A stretch of 64,000 bases of DNA from Albugo candida. Taxonomy: Eukaryota; Oomycota; Peronosporomycetes; Albuginales. Every line of letters starts with the position of its first letter. Position 1 is the first letter of the stretch. The DNA is taken from assembly GCA_040437565.1 (NCBI GenBank), contig JBDOQK010000004.1, positions 806,001 to 870,000 of the forward strand, in the 5' to 3' direction. Position numbers and translations under genes: made by a program. Below are positions 54,721 to 64,000 of the stretch, piece after piece. The notes under the pieces were generated by a model, which saw only the letters and a list, made by a program, of their open reading frames with translations, did no database searches and was not told where the DNA came from.

Positions 54721-54775
54721 ATTGCTCGGTGTACCATCTGTACCGGTACACGCACTAAACCGGTACATAGCCATC

Positions 54776-57017
54776 ATGAGCCTGCGCCTCCCGTACGCGT
54801 CACTCTATTTGGTTTGCTTATTAGGCATTGCGCTTCGTATTTTCCTTTTCGCAAACACAAAGTGGCAAGTCGCATTATCACAAAGACCCGAACTCGTGAC
54901 ATCAATCTCGTCCTTTGAGCGCGTGAGAGAAAGCGTATTTTATCTGCAACGCGGCAGATCGCCTTACGATGGCGATACATTACATCAGCCTCCACTTCTT
55001 CTCCTATTTTTCTATCCATTGCTCACAATGTTTCCCAATCATGAAACTCTGACATATTATATTATTGCGATTACATTCATTCTACTCGATCTTATGGTTG
55101 CAATTCATTTGGCGAAATTGACTCGTTGGATCCATCAATTCGGCGAAGAGAGCAAAGTACCAACATTCAATAATGAGGCAATATGGCTCGAGAAAGACTT
55201 TCCACTCTCGCCGTTGTTCAAGCCTGTTGTTCTCCCCACAACAGTGGCGGCCATGTACGTCGGATTATCACCTTAGCTCATATCCTAATGATATCTGCAG
55301 TTACTTACTGAATCCATATACTGTGGCTTCGTGTGTTGCAATGTCTACGGTCTCAGTCACACACGCTGTCATTATCTCTAGTTTTGTGTTTGCCACAAAA
55401 AGTGAGCAAGTTGTCTCATCCATTTGGAAACGAAAAGAGTGTTTTGATGATTGTGTGTAGAGGCTATTTGGACAACTTCCATTTTGCTCGCAGTAGCAAC
55501 GTATCTCTCATTGTATTCAGTCGTTCTGATAATTCCACTCGCTTTGCATTTGGAAATGGTACCGATACAAATTGAAGCAACAAGTGATCGAAAGGTATCA
55601 CAATAAAATCGATGGGAATGCATTCGTTCATTTATGTGTGTAGCTCGTAATATTATGGAAACTGGTATTGGGGTTTATGGTTTCTGTGGCTGCTTTGTTG
55701 TTCCTTTCGTATCGCCTCACGCATAGTTGGACTTTTATTGAGGTACACGACTATGTGCTTTATAGTGAAATCGATCTGATTATGTCTTACCATAGAAAAC
55801 GTATGGATGGATTGCGACTTATAGCGATCTGACGCCAAATGTCGGGATCTTTTGGTATTTTTTCATCGAAGTATTTGATCGTTTTGTCCCATACTTTTTG
55901 CTGCTGTTGCACGCTCATCCTCTGATTTACGTCGTTCCGTTATACCTTCGTTTGTGGTACGTGGCACAGTTTTCAAATTGCATCGTGTAGCAACGATAGT
56001 AAATCATAGTCATCGACCACAATCGTATGCGTGTACTCTCCTTGGAATTTTGACACTCTTTCAAGCGTACCCAACACTTGGCGATTGTGGTTTTTATTTG
56101 AGCTTTACAATGATGCATCCGAAAACAGTTATGAGTACGTGCTTTCATATGTATCAAACGTCGTACTGAATTTGGCTTTCCACAGACGTAAAGCACCGAT
56201 TCGTCTATTTGCTCGGGCTCTCTGCGGCTACATGTGTGCTTCCGATTATGTGGCATTTGTGGCTGTATCCAGCTTCAGGAAATGCGAATTTCTACTACAG
56301 TCAAACACTTGNNNNNNNNNNNNNNNNNNNNNNNNNNNNNNNNNNNNNNNNNNNNNNNNNNNNNNNNNNNNNNNNNNNNNNNNNNNNNNNNNNNNNNNNN
56401 NNNNNNNNNNNGACTTATAGCGATCTGACGCCAAATGTCGGGATCTTTTGGTATTTTTTCATCGAAGTATTTGATCGTTTTGTCCCATACTTTTTGCTGC
56501 TGTTGCACGCTCATCCTCTGATTTACGTCGTTCCGTTATACCTTCGTTTGTGGTACGTGGCACAGTTTTCAAATTGCATCGTGTAGCAACGATAGTAAAT
56601 CATAGTCATCGACCACAATCGTATGCGTGTACTCTCCTTGGAATTTTGACACTCTTTCAAGCGTACCCAACACTTGGCGATTGTGGTTTTTATTTGAGCT
56701 TTACAATGATGCATCCGAAAACAGTTATGAGTACGTGCTTTCATATGTATCAAACGTCGTACTGAATTTGGCTTTCCACAGACGTAAAGCACCGATTCGT
56801 CTATTTGCTCGGGCTCTCTGCGGCTACATGTGTGCTTCCGATTATGTGGCATTTGTGGCTGTATCCAGCTTCAGGAAATGCGAATTTCTACTACAGTCAA
56901 ACACTTGTGTATCAAGTGTTTGTGGCACAGATTATCGTCGCTTTCGTGCATTCGACTATGGAACGTGACAAACGCATACAGCAATTTTGTAAAGTAAAAA
57001 TTGAGAAAAGTGATTAA
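54776..57017 (+). CDS. PIGU: GPI transamidase subunit PIG-U, seven exons
   Basis: Exons 54776-55254, 55301-55401, 55461-55594, 55644-55742, 55796-55956, 56010-56134 and 56782-57017, skipping one assembly copy, give 444 aa with every phase matching. The human protein is about 435. Conserved blocks: ERVRESVFYLQRGRSPYDG, YLLNPYTVASC, SDLTPNVGIFWYFFIEVF, FQAYPTLGDCGFYLSF and IMWHLWLYPASGNANFYYSQ. It is a multi-pass ER protein of the complex that attaches GPI to proteins, matching the GPI-type protein at 38419. Confidence 0.92.
55816..56907. repeat. Gap-flanking exact repeat (496 bp), assembly overlap
   Basis: 55816-56311 equals 56412-56907, with 100 N (56312-56411) between. It duplicates part of PIG-U exon 5, all of exon 6 and part of exon 7. 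Using one copy restores the full PIG-U frame. Confidence 0.92.
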
Positions 57018-57087
57018 TTTCTTTATTTTCTTATCATTATTTCCTTTATAATTTATAATCACGTTTTCGTTCATTCTATCAAGCGTA

Positions 57088-57745
57088 ATGTGCCACAGGG
57101 ATGGAAAGAAGTGTTCATTCGATAAAATTGGGTGCGTTGTCTTTGCAGTTGAACTTGAACTTGATTTCCTACTTTCCACTGAACTTTTGACACGCAGAAA
57201 CACTACTGTACGTAATTTGTCTGTTTGGCAATGAGTTATTGTCATGTCTATAGGTACTTTACGGCGCTTCCGGGCGAAAACTAACGATTGGACCGCATTG
57301 GTATGGCGCTCTTGCGACGTGGTGTATACTCACAATAACGACAGTGCTATTCATCCGAAAAGAGCATATCTTGCATTCCACTACGTATACCTTTCTTACA
57401 GTCATTTTGTACGCGACGACAAATTATTATTTCTATCAAACAGCGTTAAGGGATCCTGGAATCGTCAGAAAAAGCGATGATATCGAAAATGCGTTAGCCA
57501 TAAGAGGAATCACGTCACAGGACTCCTTTTGCGGTCTGCAGACGCACTCTTTTTGCGATATTTGTAACGTCAATCAAGAGGTATTCTCAGATCACTGTAA
57601 CGATTGCGGCGTTTGCATCGCTTGCCGACATCATCATTGTCCTTGGATGGGGACTTGCATCGGTAAAAAGAACGCGCGCGCATTCAGACGATTCAATCAG
57701 ACTTGGTTCATTTACGTCGCATTTGTAGTGTATGCGAGCTTGTAG
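57088..57745 (+). CDS. DHHC-type palmitoyltransferase-like protein with HHHC
   Basis: Exons 57088-57207 and 57254-57745 (46-nt intron) give 203 aa. An N-terminal TM part (TWCILTITTVLFI, then YTFLTVILYATTNYYFY) and a DPGI block precede a Cys-rich domain. The CDIC, HCNDC and CIAC pairs keep zinc-ligand spacing, then RHHHCPWMGTCIG follows. The signature DHHC reads HHHC (166-169); the catalytic Cys169 remains. PalmTs usually have two more TM helices after this; only one short hydrophobic segment is left, so a further exon may be missing or the protein truncated. Confidence 0.7.
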
Positions 57746-58068
57746 ACAAGTCAATTGCAATCGGTCACAAATGTCGTTTCCCGTATACAATTGTAATATA
57801 ATGAGTAGCGAATTGTGTCATACAAACATTTTGATTAATAGTTATGCACCAAAGGCACTAAATGAAGCTCCTCAGGCTGACCGCGTCTGCTGTAGCAAGA
57901 CACAGTCTGACCAATAGCAGCACTTTGCTAGCTCTAATGATCTGACTCACCTTTTGCAACCCATTTGAACCAAAAAATTCTTTGTATGCCTCAGCAACCG
58001 GAATTGTCAAGAGCTCATACAATCAAAGCCTAATGCTTTTCATCTGCCCCATCCTTCAGACCTCATGT
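57746..58068. other. Short intergenic interval
   Basis: About 320 bases between the DHHC-like stop and the end of importin beta. No gene; could hold an unrecognised last exon of the DHHC-like gene. Confidence 0.4.
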
Positions 58069-60776
58069 CTACGTGCTTCGTATTTCTGCCAAAACCTTCT
58101 GCGTCCAAGCGGCAAGTTGTTGTGCTTGAGGATTTGATACATTCGACGCACATTCGTTCAACAGCGTTTTCACAAACACACTTTCCGGCAACTCTGGCAC
58201 CAGTTTTCCCATTGACTGACCCATATCGCTACAAAAGTCAGAACATCAACTAGTTATATCACATTCCAAGACCATCATTCACGACGTACCCAATCAAACC
58301 GACCGCAGCGGTGGTCACTGTTTCACTTCGGGTGGCTATATCATGCGCTAAAATAGAGAGAAAAACACCAATTTTGGGTGCATACTCCAACAAAATCGAA
58401 GCCTTATTGGCTCCTCCAAGACCCTGAACAATTCCAGTCATCGCTTCCAGTACACTTTCACGAAGTACATTCATATAATCGACTGTTTCTTCATCGTCAG
58501 TTGCAATGGTGCTACAAGCCTCTGCGGCCTGTAAAATCATCAACATAGACGGTCCAACATAGCGATCATAATTCCCTTCAATCGCCAACGCCAAATCTCC
58601 AAAACAAGACAACACTGGCGGCTTCACTGTACGATTCAGATTTGGATTCTTCAAAATCTCAATCAGCGCGTCGACAATCTGATCACACAAAGGGAGTATT
58701 TTCTTCTCTAAAGCGCGACACAGATCACCCACAACGCCAACAGCCACACTACACACCATATATTCTTCGCTATTTTGCAAGCCAATTAAAAGAATTGGGC
58801 CAAATAATTGCATGTAAAGCTCAAATTTATCGCCGACAGCATTGGCAAGTGCTCCTGCAGCCATGAACGCTTCTTCAGCAGCCATAGCGTTACGAGTTGC
58901 AAACACTTGAAGTAAAGCGTGCATGATCCGATCTGCTAGAGGAATGATATTTGTGCTCATTTTTTGAATTGCAGCAATTAAGACTCCACATAACAGCGCT
59001 TGTAAACCAGAAGGATCATCTCGAAGCTCCTCGGGGTGTTCGATGGAGACGCGGATGCTTTGTTCTAATCGATCTAGTATCACTGGAAGGCGAACCATAA
59101 CATGGTTGGCAACTTCATCTGCACCAACTTGAATCAGCATGTTGAGTGCTTCATAAGCAGAACCTCGAAGATTGCTTTCTGTTGCATTATCTCGATCAGC
59201 TGTTGCTAAAAGTTTGTCGAATAGAGTATTATAATACGGAGAAAGAAGATGAACGGCGGAATCTCCAGACTCCTCGAACGCTTTCACAACGTTATGAATC
59301 GCGTAACAAATGTTGTGTGATACACGAGGCTCTTGATCCAATCCGTGAACCAGTAATTCCATCAAATTTGGTAACAAGTCGCCACTGATACATCCAGCAT
59401 GTAATTCACATATTCTTCCCAATGTCCACGCTGTCGTATCGCGTACCAAAATATGTCGAAAGTTCATACAATTCATCAGTAAACCGAGTGCTTGATGTAC
59501 GTATGGGGCCATCACTTTCGTCTCTGGACCATCCAAGATCGAACCAAACGCCATGATCGCTGCTTCTTTTTGACGCCAATCCTCACTTTGGATGTGAGAC
59601 TGTATGAATTTCATTGTTAGAGGGACACACGAATTGTCGACTGTCTGAGCCACTAATGCAAGACAGGTAGCTGCCGCCATTGACATGTTCCAAGAATCTT
59701 CATCTTGATCTTCTTCTTGCTGTTTCAATGTTTCCGTCAGCAATGGAATCAGCGTATCCAGAACATGATGAACGTAATATTGACATGTGGGCTCGGAGCT
59801 GTCTTGGTCGGTCTGTTCCTCTGACGAATACCTCTTTTCCTCAATCAAGTCCATTTCCACATCACACATGGACGACCAGAATTCCAACGATTGTAAGCTA
59901 ACTTCAGGCTGATCTTCTGTGATGGCTTTGAACGTGAGCTGACATAAAACTTGCATGTATTCGTTCAGGAATTCATAATACAAAGTCGCTATTGTCGCGA
60001 TACATTCAAAGGCAACAACGCGTGTGCGAATATCTGGAGATTGTGTTGCCTCACAAACAACTTGCATCAAATGATCCCGCTCTTGTTTTCGCTTGAAATT
60101 TGACGATACAAACTCCAGTGAATTCCGTAACGCAGTCACAGCAGCGTACCGTACAGAAGGATTCCGATCGGCTCGTACGCCGTCAACAATTGCTGTGAGA
60201 ATACGATTCGTGTCATGCTCACTTATACTGCTGGGATCGTCAATCTCATCACACAAATACCCCAGACATTCCAGTGTTGCTTGGATGCATCCTTCCGCTT
60301 CAGAAGTTACGTTTTTCAATAAACTTGGCAGTAAATTGGGCCAACTCTGCGTTGTGATTTCGATCGCTCCAAGTTTCGCAACAAGTTGAGCACTTGTGTG
60401 ACGAGCAACCGTCTCTGATGATTTCAAAACGCTGAGTGATGTCTCTTTGATTTGATCGCGAAGAGCTTGATTTAACTGAAACCAGGCTTGTATTTTTTGT
60501 TGTTGTAAAACCTCATCTTTCGCATCCAATACATTCTTTAAGTATAATCCTGCAGCTTGTCTTCCGACAATTGAGAATTCTTCTGTTGCAAGCGCTTGGA
60601 CCAGAGTTACCATAAATTGACCCATTTGTGTCTGTAAGGCTGTGTTTAGGACATCTTCTGCTTGTTTCCGAAGTACAGGATCTACACGGGATTTGATAAG
60701 TACCTTCTCGTAAGACGAATAGGGCGATTGTAGTACCTGGACTTTGAGTATTGAGTAAAGCGTTGGAAATGTCCAT
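58069..60776 (-). CDS. KPNB1: Importin subunit beta-1
   Basis: Exons 60776-60737, 60681-58290 and 58228-58069 (introns 55 and 61 nt) give 863 aa; animals have about 876. N-terminus MDISNALLNTQSP joins DPVLRKQAEDVLNTALQ, then GLYLKNVL. HEAT repeats run throughout; conserved blocks include NICYAIHNVVKAFEESGD and ALLCGVLIAAIQKM, and the C-terminal exon begins by completing GLIGDMGQSMGKLVPEL. It carries importin-alpha cargo through nuclear pores and binds RanGTP. The last exon extends the protein well beyond the longest open frame, replacing a spurious end. Confidence 0.95.
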
Positions 60777-60964
60777 TGTTTGTTTGCTTTTTTCTTCTTT
60801 TGTTACGTTCTTTGGATGGATTTTTATCGAATGAATGGTCAAAAGGGTAGAATGAAAGGTATGACTTAAGTGAGTATCCACGGTGCTGACAAAATTGCGT
60901 GTACTGACAAATGTGTCAGCTGTAAAGGTCTTTTAGTGAATTGAAGTAAAGAGTACAGTTTTAT

Positions 60965-61248
60965 TCAGAATAAGAAGCGAAAGTATATGTAAACTAAAGA
61001 TCCGAGACCGATTGCAACTAGAAAAGCTGCCAGCATTGTCGTGTCTGTTGTGTGATGTCTTTCCTGTTTGAAAGCTGATTCAAATAAGGAAATTAGAGTC
61101 AATGTTTATATACGGTGTTAATTTTCGTACTGTTGGATGGAATCGCGTATCGGGATCGTAATTGAGCGGCACTCAGATTCGAATCTTGGACGGCTCCACC
61201 GCGATGATAGCGCTGCCGGAGCTCAGTAGCTGACATATCGTCATCCAT
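60965..61248 (-). CDS. Small tail-anchored membrane protein
   Basis: Exons 61248-61131 and 61074-60965 (56-nt intron) give 75 aa, too short for simple ORF lists. Two similar soluble motifs, ATELRQRYH and AAQLRSRYA, precede a single C-terminal TM (MLAAFLVAIGLGSLVYIYF) with a tiny RFLF tail. This is a tail-anchored arrangement facing the cytosol. The paired (E/Q)LRxRY motifs recall TRIQK-type QxxK/R repeats only loosely. Family unknown. Confidence 0.5.
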
Positions 61249-61706
61249 AATCGTTGAAAACGTGAGCAAATTATTCTATTGGAAGAGTCCTTTCGACTCG
61301 ATAAATATCTTTTGATATTATTAGCTCTGCATCCGATCACAGGCTTCTAAAAGCCTCACTATGCTTCGATAGTCTTCTACAAAAAGAGCGATTTCGGAGG
61401 TCGGCAAGTTGAAACTAGCGCTGAAAGTGTATATGTGTGGAGGGAAGCGAGCTAAGGCGACTACTAAGGTAAGAAAGCTGACCATCGCAAATGATTCGTC
61501 GACGATAATGATATGCGATACTTTTTCAATCGCTTTTTAAACTGACAATCTCCTCTAAATCATAATTGCCAGGTCCCCATCTGAGTCGCCTTTGATAGCG
61601 GTGCTCACCATAATGAGCTACACCTCGGTGATTTACGTAAAACACTAAAACATTTGCATCTTTATACAAAGGGCTCGTGTGCCGCAATACCAATTACTAC
61701 TTATTA
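61249..61706. other. Intergenic interval
   Basis: About 460 bases without a gene between the tail-anchored protein start and the next membrane protein 3' end. Confidence 0.5.
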
Positions 61707-62657
61707 TTACGTGATTGCCTTTTTGCATGAGAGGCTCCTATAAAGCCCGTTTACACAAATCCGTTCTTTCCTTTCCAATGAAGCAAAGTCTGGCGATATA
61801 GAAAGCTCGTCTTTGTGTACGTAGACTTCCCGAAACTTGAAAGTAGAGGCGCTCTGATAGAGTACTTTGGCTGTGGCTCGAACAACAGATCCATTCTCAA
61901 TACTAATAAAGCCAGGAGAAGATTGTGGGAATCCTGTGAGAAGCTTTTCCAATGCTCCTTGACTGTCGCTTGGCACAAGTCCGTATATCACACGAAAGTA
62001 ATTTGAAGTTCTTTGGGCTGTCAGCGCTCTAGCTAGACTCCAAAAGCCAAAGAAGTGATGGCTTGCGCGCTTTCTTTGCATCCACTGCAATAAGATGAAG
62101 CTAGTCCAGATGAAGAATGGAGTAATATGACACCAAGTAATTGCTAAGCTTCCTGAGATCGGTATGCGCGCAAAAATAAAACATTCAGCATTGTTGATTC
62201 TAATGTGTTTTACAAGAATTCTATGTGTGGTAGTAGTTGCGACGAAATTGCACCTTGTAGGGTGCGACTTGTGCCAAGTCATATGTAGGATCTAAGTCGC
62301 TATGATTACTATGTGTATCCGTTAAACAGTCCTGAGAACTTGGACTGAAAGACAATCAAGGCAAGATCGACATATAGATAGCTCCTGTTCAATCCAACGG
62401 AACCAAAGTCGTCGTGTATAGCAAACAGCATCAATACGTCGGAAACGTGACACAATGGATAAAATCTGACCCCCAATGAAATGAAAAGCTTGCGGCTTCT
62501 CTCTTTGCCAGTCAACAGAACTCCCACGCACAATATGAACATGAAACAGGACTCGTACAAAATTACAGCACCCTGCGATTGCGTCTCGACTTGAAAAAGA
62601 AGAAATCCGATCGCAAACATGACAACGCCAAAGTATCATGATTTGAGGCAGAGCCAA
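61707..62657 (-). CDS. Unknown multi-pass membrane protein
   Basis: Two frames with membrane character: 62620-62309 (MFAIGFLLFQVETQS, then VILYESCFMFILCVGVLLTG and YVDLALIVFQSKFSGLF) and 62282-61707 (ITWCHITPFFIWTSFILLQW, then a Gln/Lys-bearing soluble tail). They probably form one gene across a short intron near 62280-62310, whose exact ends I could not fix. No family recognised; a 5-7 TM topology is suggested. Confidence 0.4.
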
Positions 62658-63066
62658 CCGGTACGTATTTATAAAACTGAAAGAAACAACTAGAAAGGGT
62701 GCCGCAAATTTTCAAATCGGGCATCAATGAGGGATTGCAGCATGAAATGGAGGTGATGGTAGACCAACATCACCGTCAACCACCGTACTGAATCAGAATC
62801 GCAGCACTGACTTTACGATTTACTATTATGGACGACAAAGAAGCATGAGGAGGCTGTCAAAGGATGTAACAATAGCAAGTACCGCCAAAATGTATCGCGG
62901 CGAAAGCAGAAGATACTACAAGTACGTCAAGCTGACAAGAGAAGTGAGCATGTATCCGATATATTAGTGCAAGCGTACTAGGAACCCTTCTCCTAGGAAA
63001 TTGCAGTACTCTTCGTCCGGCGAAGACGAGCATTCAGCAATCCGGAGGTACTCTCTGCCCATTTTA
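62658..63066. other. Intergenic interval
   Basis: About 400 bases with no supported gene. Confidence 0.5.
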
Positions 63067-63993
63067 TCATTTCTTACAAATCATACTTTTCCACAATTTT
63101 AGGGGGTTGAAAGAGGGAAAATCTGATTTGGAAGTTGACTGCTGCGCATGTTTCGGTGATGACTTTGATTTTTCAAGCCGGACTATAGCCACAGTGTAAT
63201 CCACACGCATTCCATCCGGACTTCTTTCTAGCTCCATACTATAGTGCAATTGCTCAAGAACTGCCTTTCCAAAAACATATTGACTGTCGGTGCTTTTCAT
63301 TACTCTCAATTCGTTAACCTTGATTTCGTGTAAAGACGGAAATTGCACAATTACAAACGTGGCTTTTGTACGTTCGAATCTTCCAAACAAATCAGCTGGT
63401 ATTTCTAGAGCATCCGTATCCAAAGAAAAGTAGTAATCTCTGGCAAACCATAAGCTCTTATTTGTGTCTTTCACGTCACCAAATGACACAGCCACCTTCA
63501 TATCTTGGACCAATTTGATACCATTGTCTACTATTTCACCATTTTTTTCTTCATAGACACGTTCGAATACCATCATGTCACGTGTCCCAGATGAAGGGAC
63601 TCGAGTGACTCGAGTGTTTGAAGAGAACCCCGCCATTGTTTCTTCACACGTCTCGTGATTCTTCTCGTGTAATATAATCATTTCTAATCCATACGATTCA
63701 ATGCACACATTCTTGCAATCTTCCAGCTTCAAGTTGGCTTGGTCGATGTCTTTCAAAATATCGGGCCAAAGTTTGACTTCGTTGTCTTCAACGTATCTAC
63801 ATCGGTCGCCACTCAATGTGACGCGCATACCATTCGCATACGGGCACGTGCATCGAACTTTATTCACGGCCATTGATAACCTAAATAGTCCAAGAATGAT
63901 ACGACTGCGAAATTCTCTCATGTTAAGGGAAATGGGCTGTGTTGTACGGAGTAAATACCAAAATGATACAAAGATTTCCAAAACTTGGCTCAA
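63067..63993 (-). CDS. Unknown protein, partial or near the scaffold edge
   Basis: 308 aa frame, possible internal starts MREFRSR and MAVNKVRC. The N-terminal third has Cys pairs (CTCPYANG, CRYVED, CKNVCIES); the rest is mixed alpha/beta without repeats, with a basic Ser-rich tail. No TM and no clear signal peptide from the internal starts. Family unrecognised. It begins 7 bp from the end of the window, so an upstream exon could lie outside. Confidence 0.45.
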   Translation of the reverse strand: MSQVLEIFVSFWYLLRTTQPISLNMREFRSRIILGLFRLSMAVNKVRCTCPYANGMRVTLSGDRCRYVEDNEVKLWPDILKDIDQANLKLEDCKNVCIESYGLEMIILHEKNHETCEETMAGFSSNTRVTRVPSSGTRDMMVFERVYEEKNGEIVDNGIKLVQDMKVAVSFGDVKDTNKSLWFARDYYFSLDTDALEIPADLFGRFERTKATFVIVQFPSLHEIKVNELRVMKSTDSQYVFGKAVLEQLHYSMELERSPDGMRVDYTVAIVRLEKSKSSPKHAQQSTSKSDFPSFNPLKLWKSMICKK

Positions 63994-64000
63994 GTATTTT

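Noticed and set aside
56412-56907. Second set of PIG-U middle exons
   Set aside because: Identical to 55816-56311 across a 100-N gap; one copy gives a complete PIG-U.
1-64000. Operons, ribosome-binding sites and CRISPR arrays
   Set aside because: The window is eukaryotic with spliceosomal introns; no spaced palindromic repeat array was seen.
1-64000. tRNA, rRNA and other RNA genes
   Set aside because: No cloverleaf with T-loop and anticodon arms or rRNA-like stretch was recognised by eye; a covariance-model scan would be decisive.

Overview
This is a gene-dense eukaryotic nuclear scaffold. Most genes have few exons. The introns I could place are about 45-62 nt, with GTACGT/GTATGT-like donors and TAG or CAG acceptors. 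Gene content points to a flagellated, plant-associated stramenopile. Axonemal proteins (radial spoke protein 3, the dynein intermediate-chain-associated protein DNAI7/CASC1) sit beside a four-repeat WRKY19-like Cys/His protein, a secreted tandem CBM25-like protein and membrane-anchored TKL-type pseudokinases. An oomycete is the best fit. A compact obligate biotroph such as Albugo is my inference, not proven by the sequence.

Layout. 0-9 kb (minus strand): a membrane pseudokinase with LRR-like exons upstream, a SHOC1/ZIP2-like meiotic protein, a HAUS3-like coiled-coil protein and a PPR-type protein. 9.4-15.3 kb: a heavily decayed non-LTR (LINE) retrotransposon on the plus strand. 15.3-17.7 kb: gene-poor debris. 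17.7-33.9 kb: inositol polyphosphate multikinase, a second pseudokinase, an unknown four-exon gene, an AAAP amino-acid transporter, the CBM25-like protein, an ankyrin/FYVE-like protein, the WRKY19-like protein, a two-TM small protein, a TTP-type CCCH protein, an MFS transporter and a bHLH-PAS factor. 34.8-45.5 kb: a run rich in cilium, spindle and kinetochore genes (RSP3, DNAI7, a GPI-anchored surface protein, CEP19-like, a TPR co-chaperone-like protein, MIS12, a TOG plus CAP-Gly protein, a coiled-coil protein, COA3). 45.6-64 kb: housekeeping and membrane genes (CCT2, PX protein, Slo-type K+ channel, sphingomyelin-synthase-like PAP2 protein, dynein roadblock light chain, PIG-U, a DHHC-like protein with HHHC, importin beta, a tail-anchored protein, two unknown proteins).

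Assembly. There are eight gaps of exactly 100 N. Five are flanked by exact direct repeats of 177-496 bp: the sequence to the left of the gap is repeated to its right. Dropping one copy restores intact reading frames (Slo channel 1117 aa, PIG-U 444 aa, WRKY19-like 261 aa). These are therefore unmerged contig overlaps, not biology. Apparent duplicate gene pieces beside those gaps should be collapsed.

Genes are packed tightly: two convergent stop codons are 3 bp apart (44164/44168), and two divergent ATGs are 11 bp apart (40085/40097). All exon models were assembled by eye from frame, splice-site and family consistency. I recognised families from memory of conserved motifs and ran no database search.
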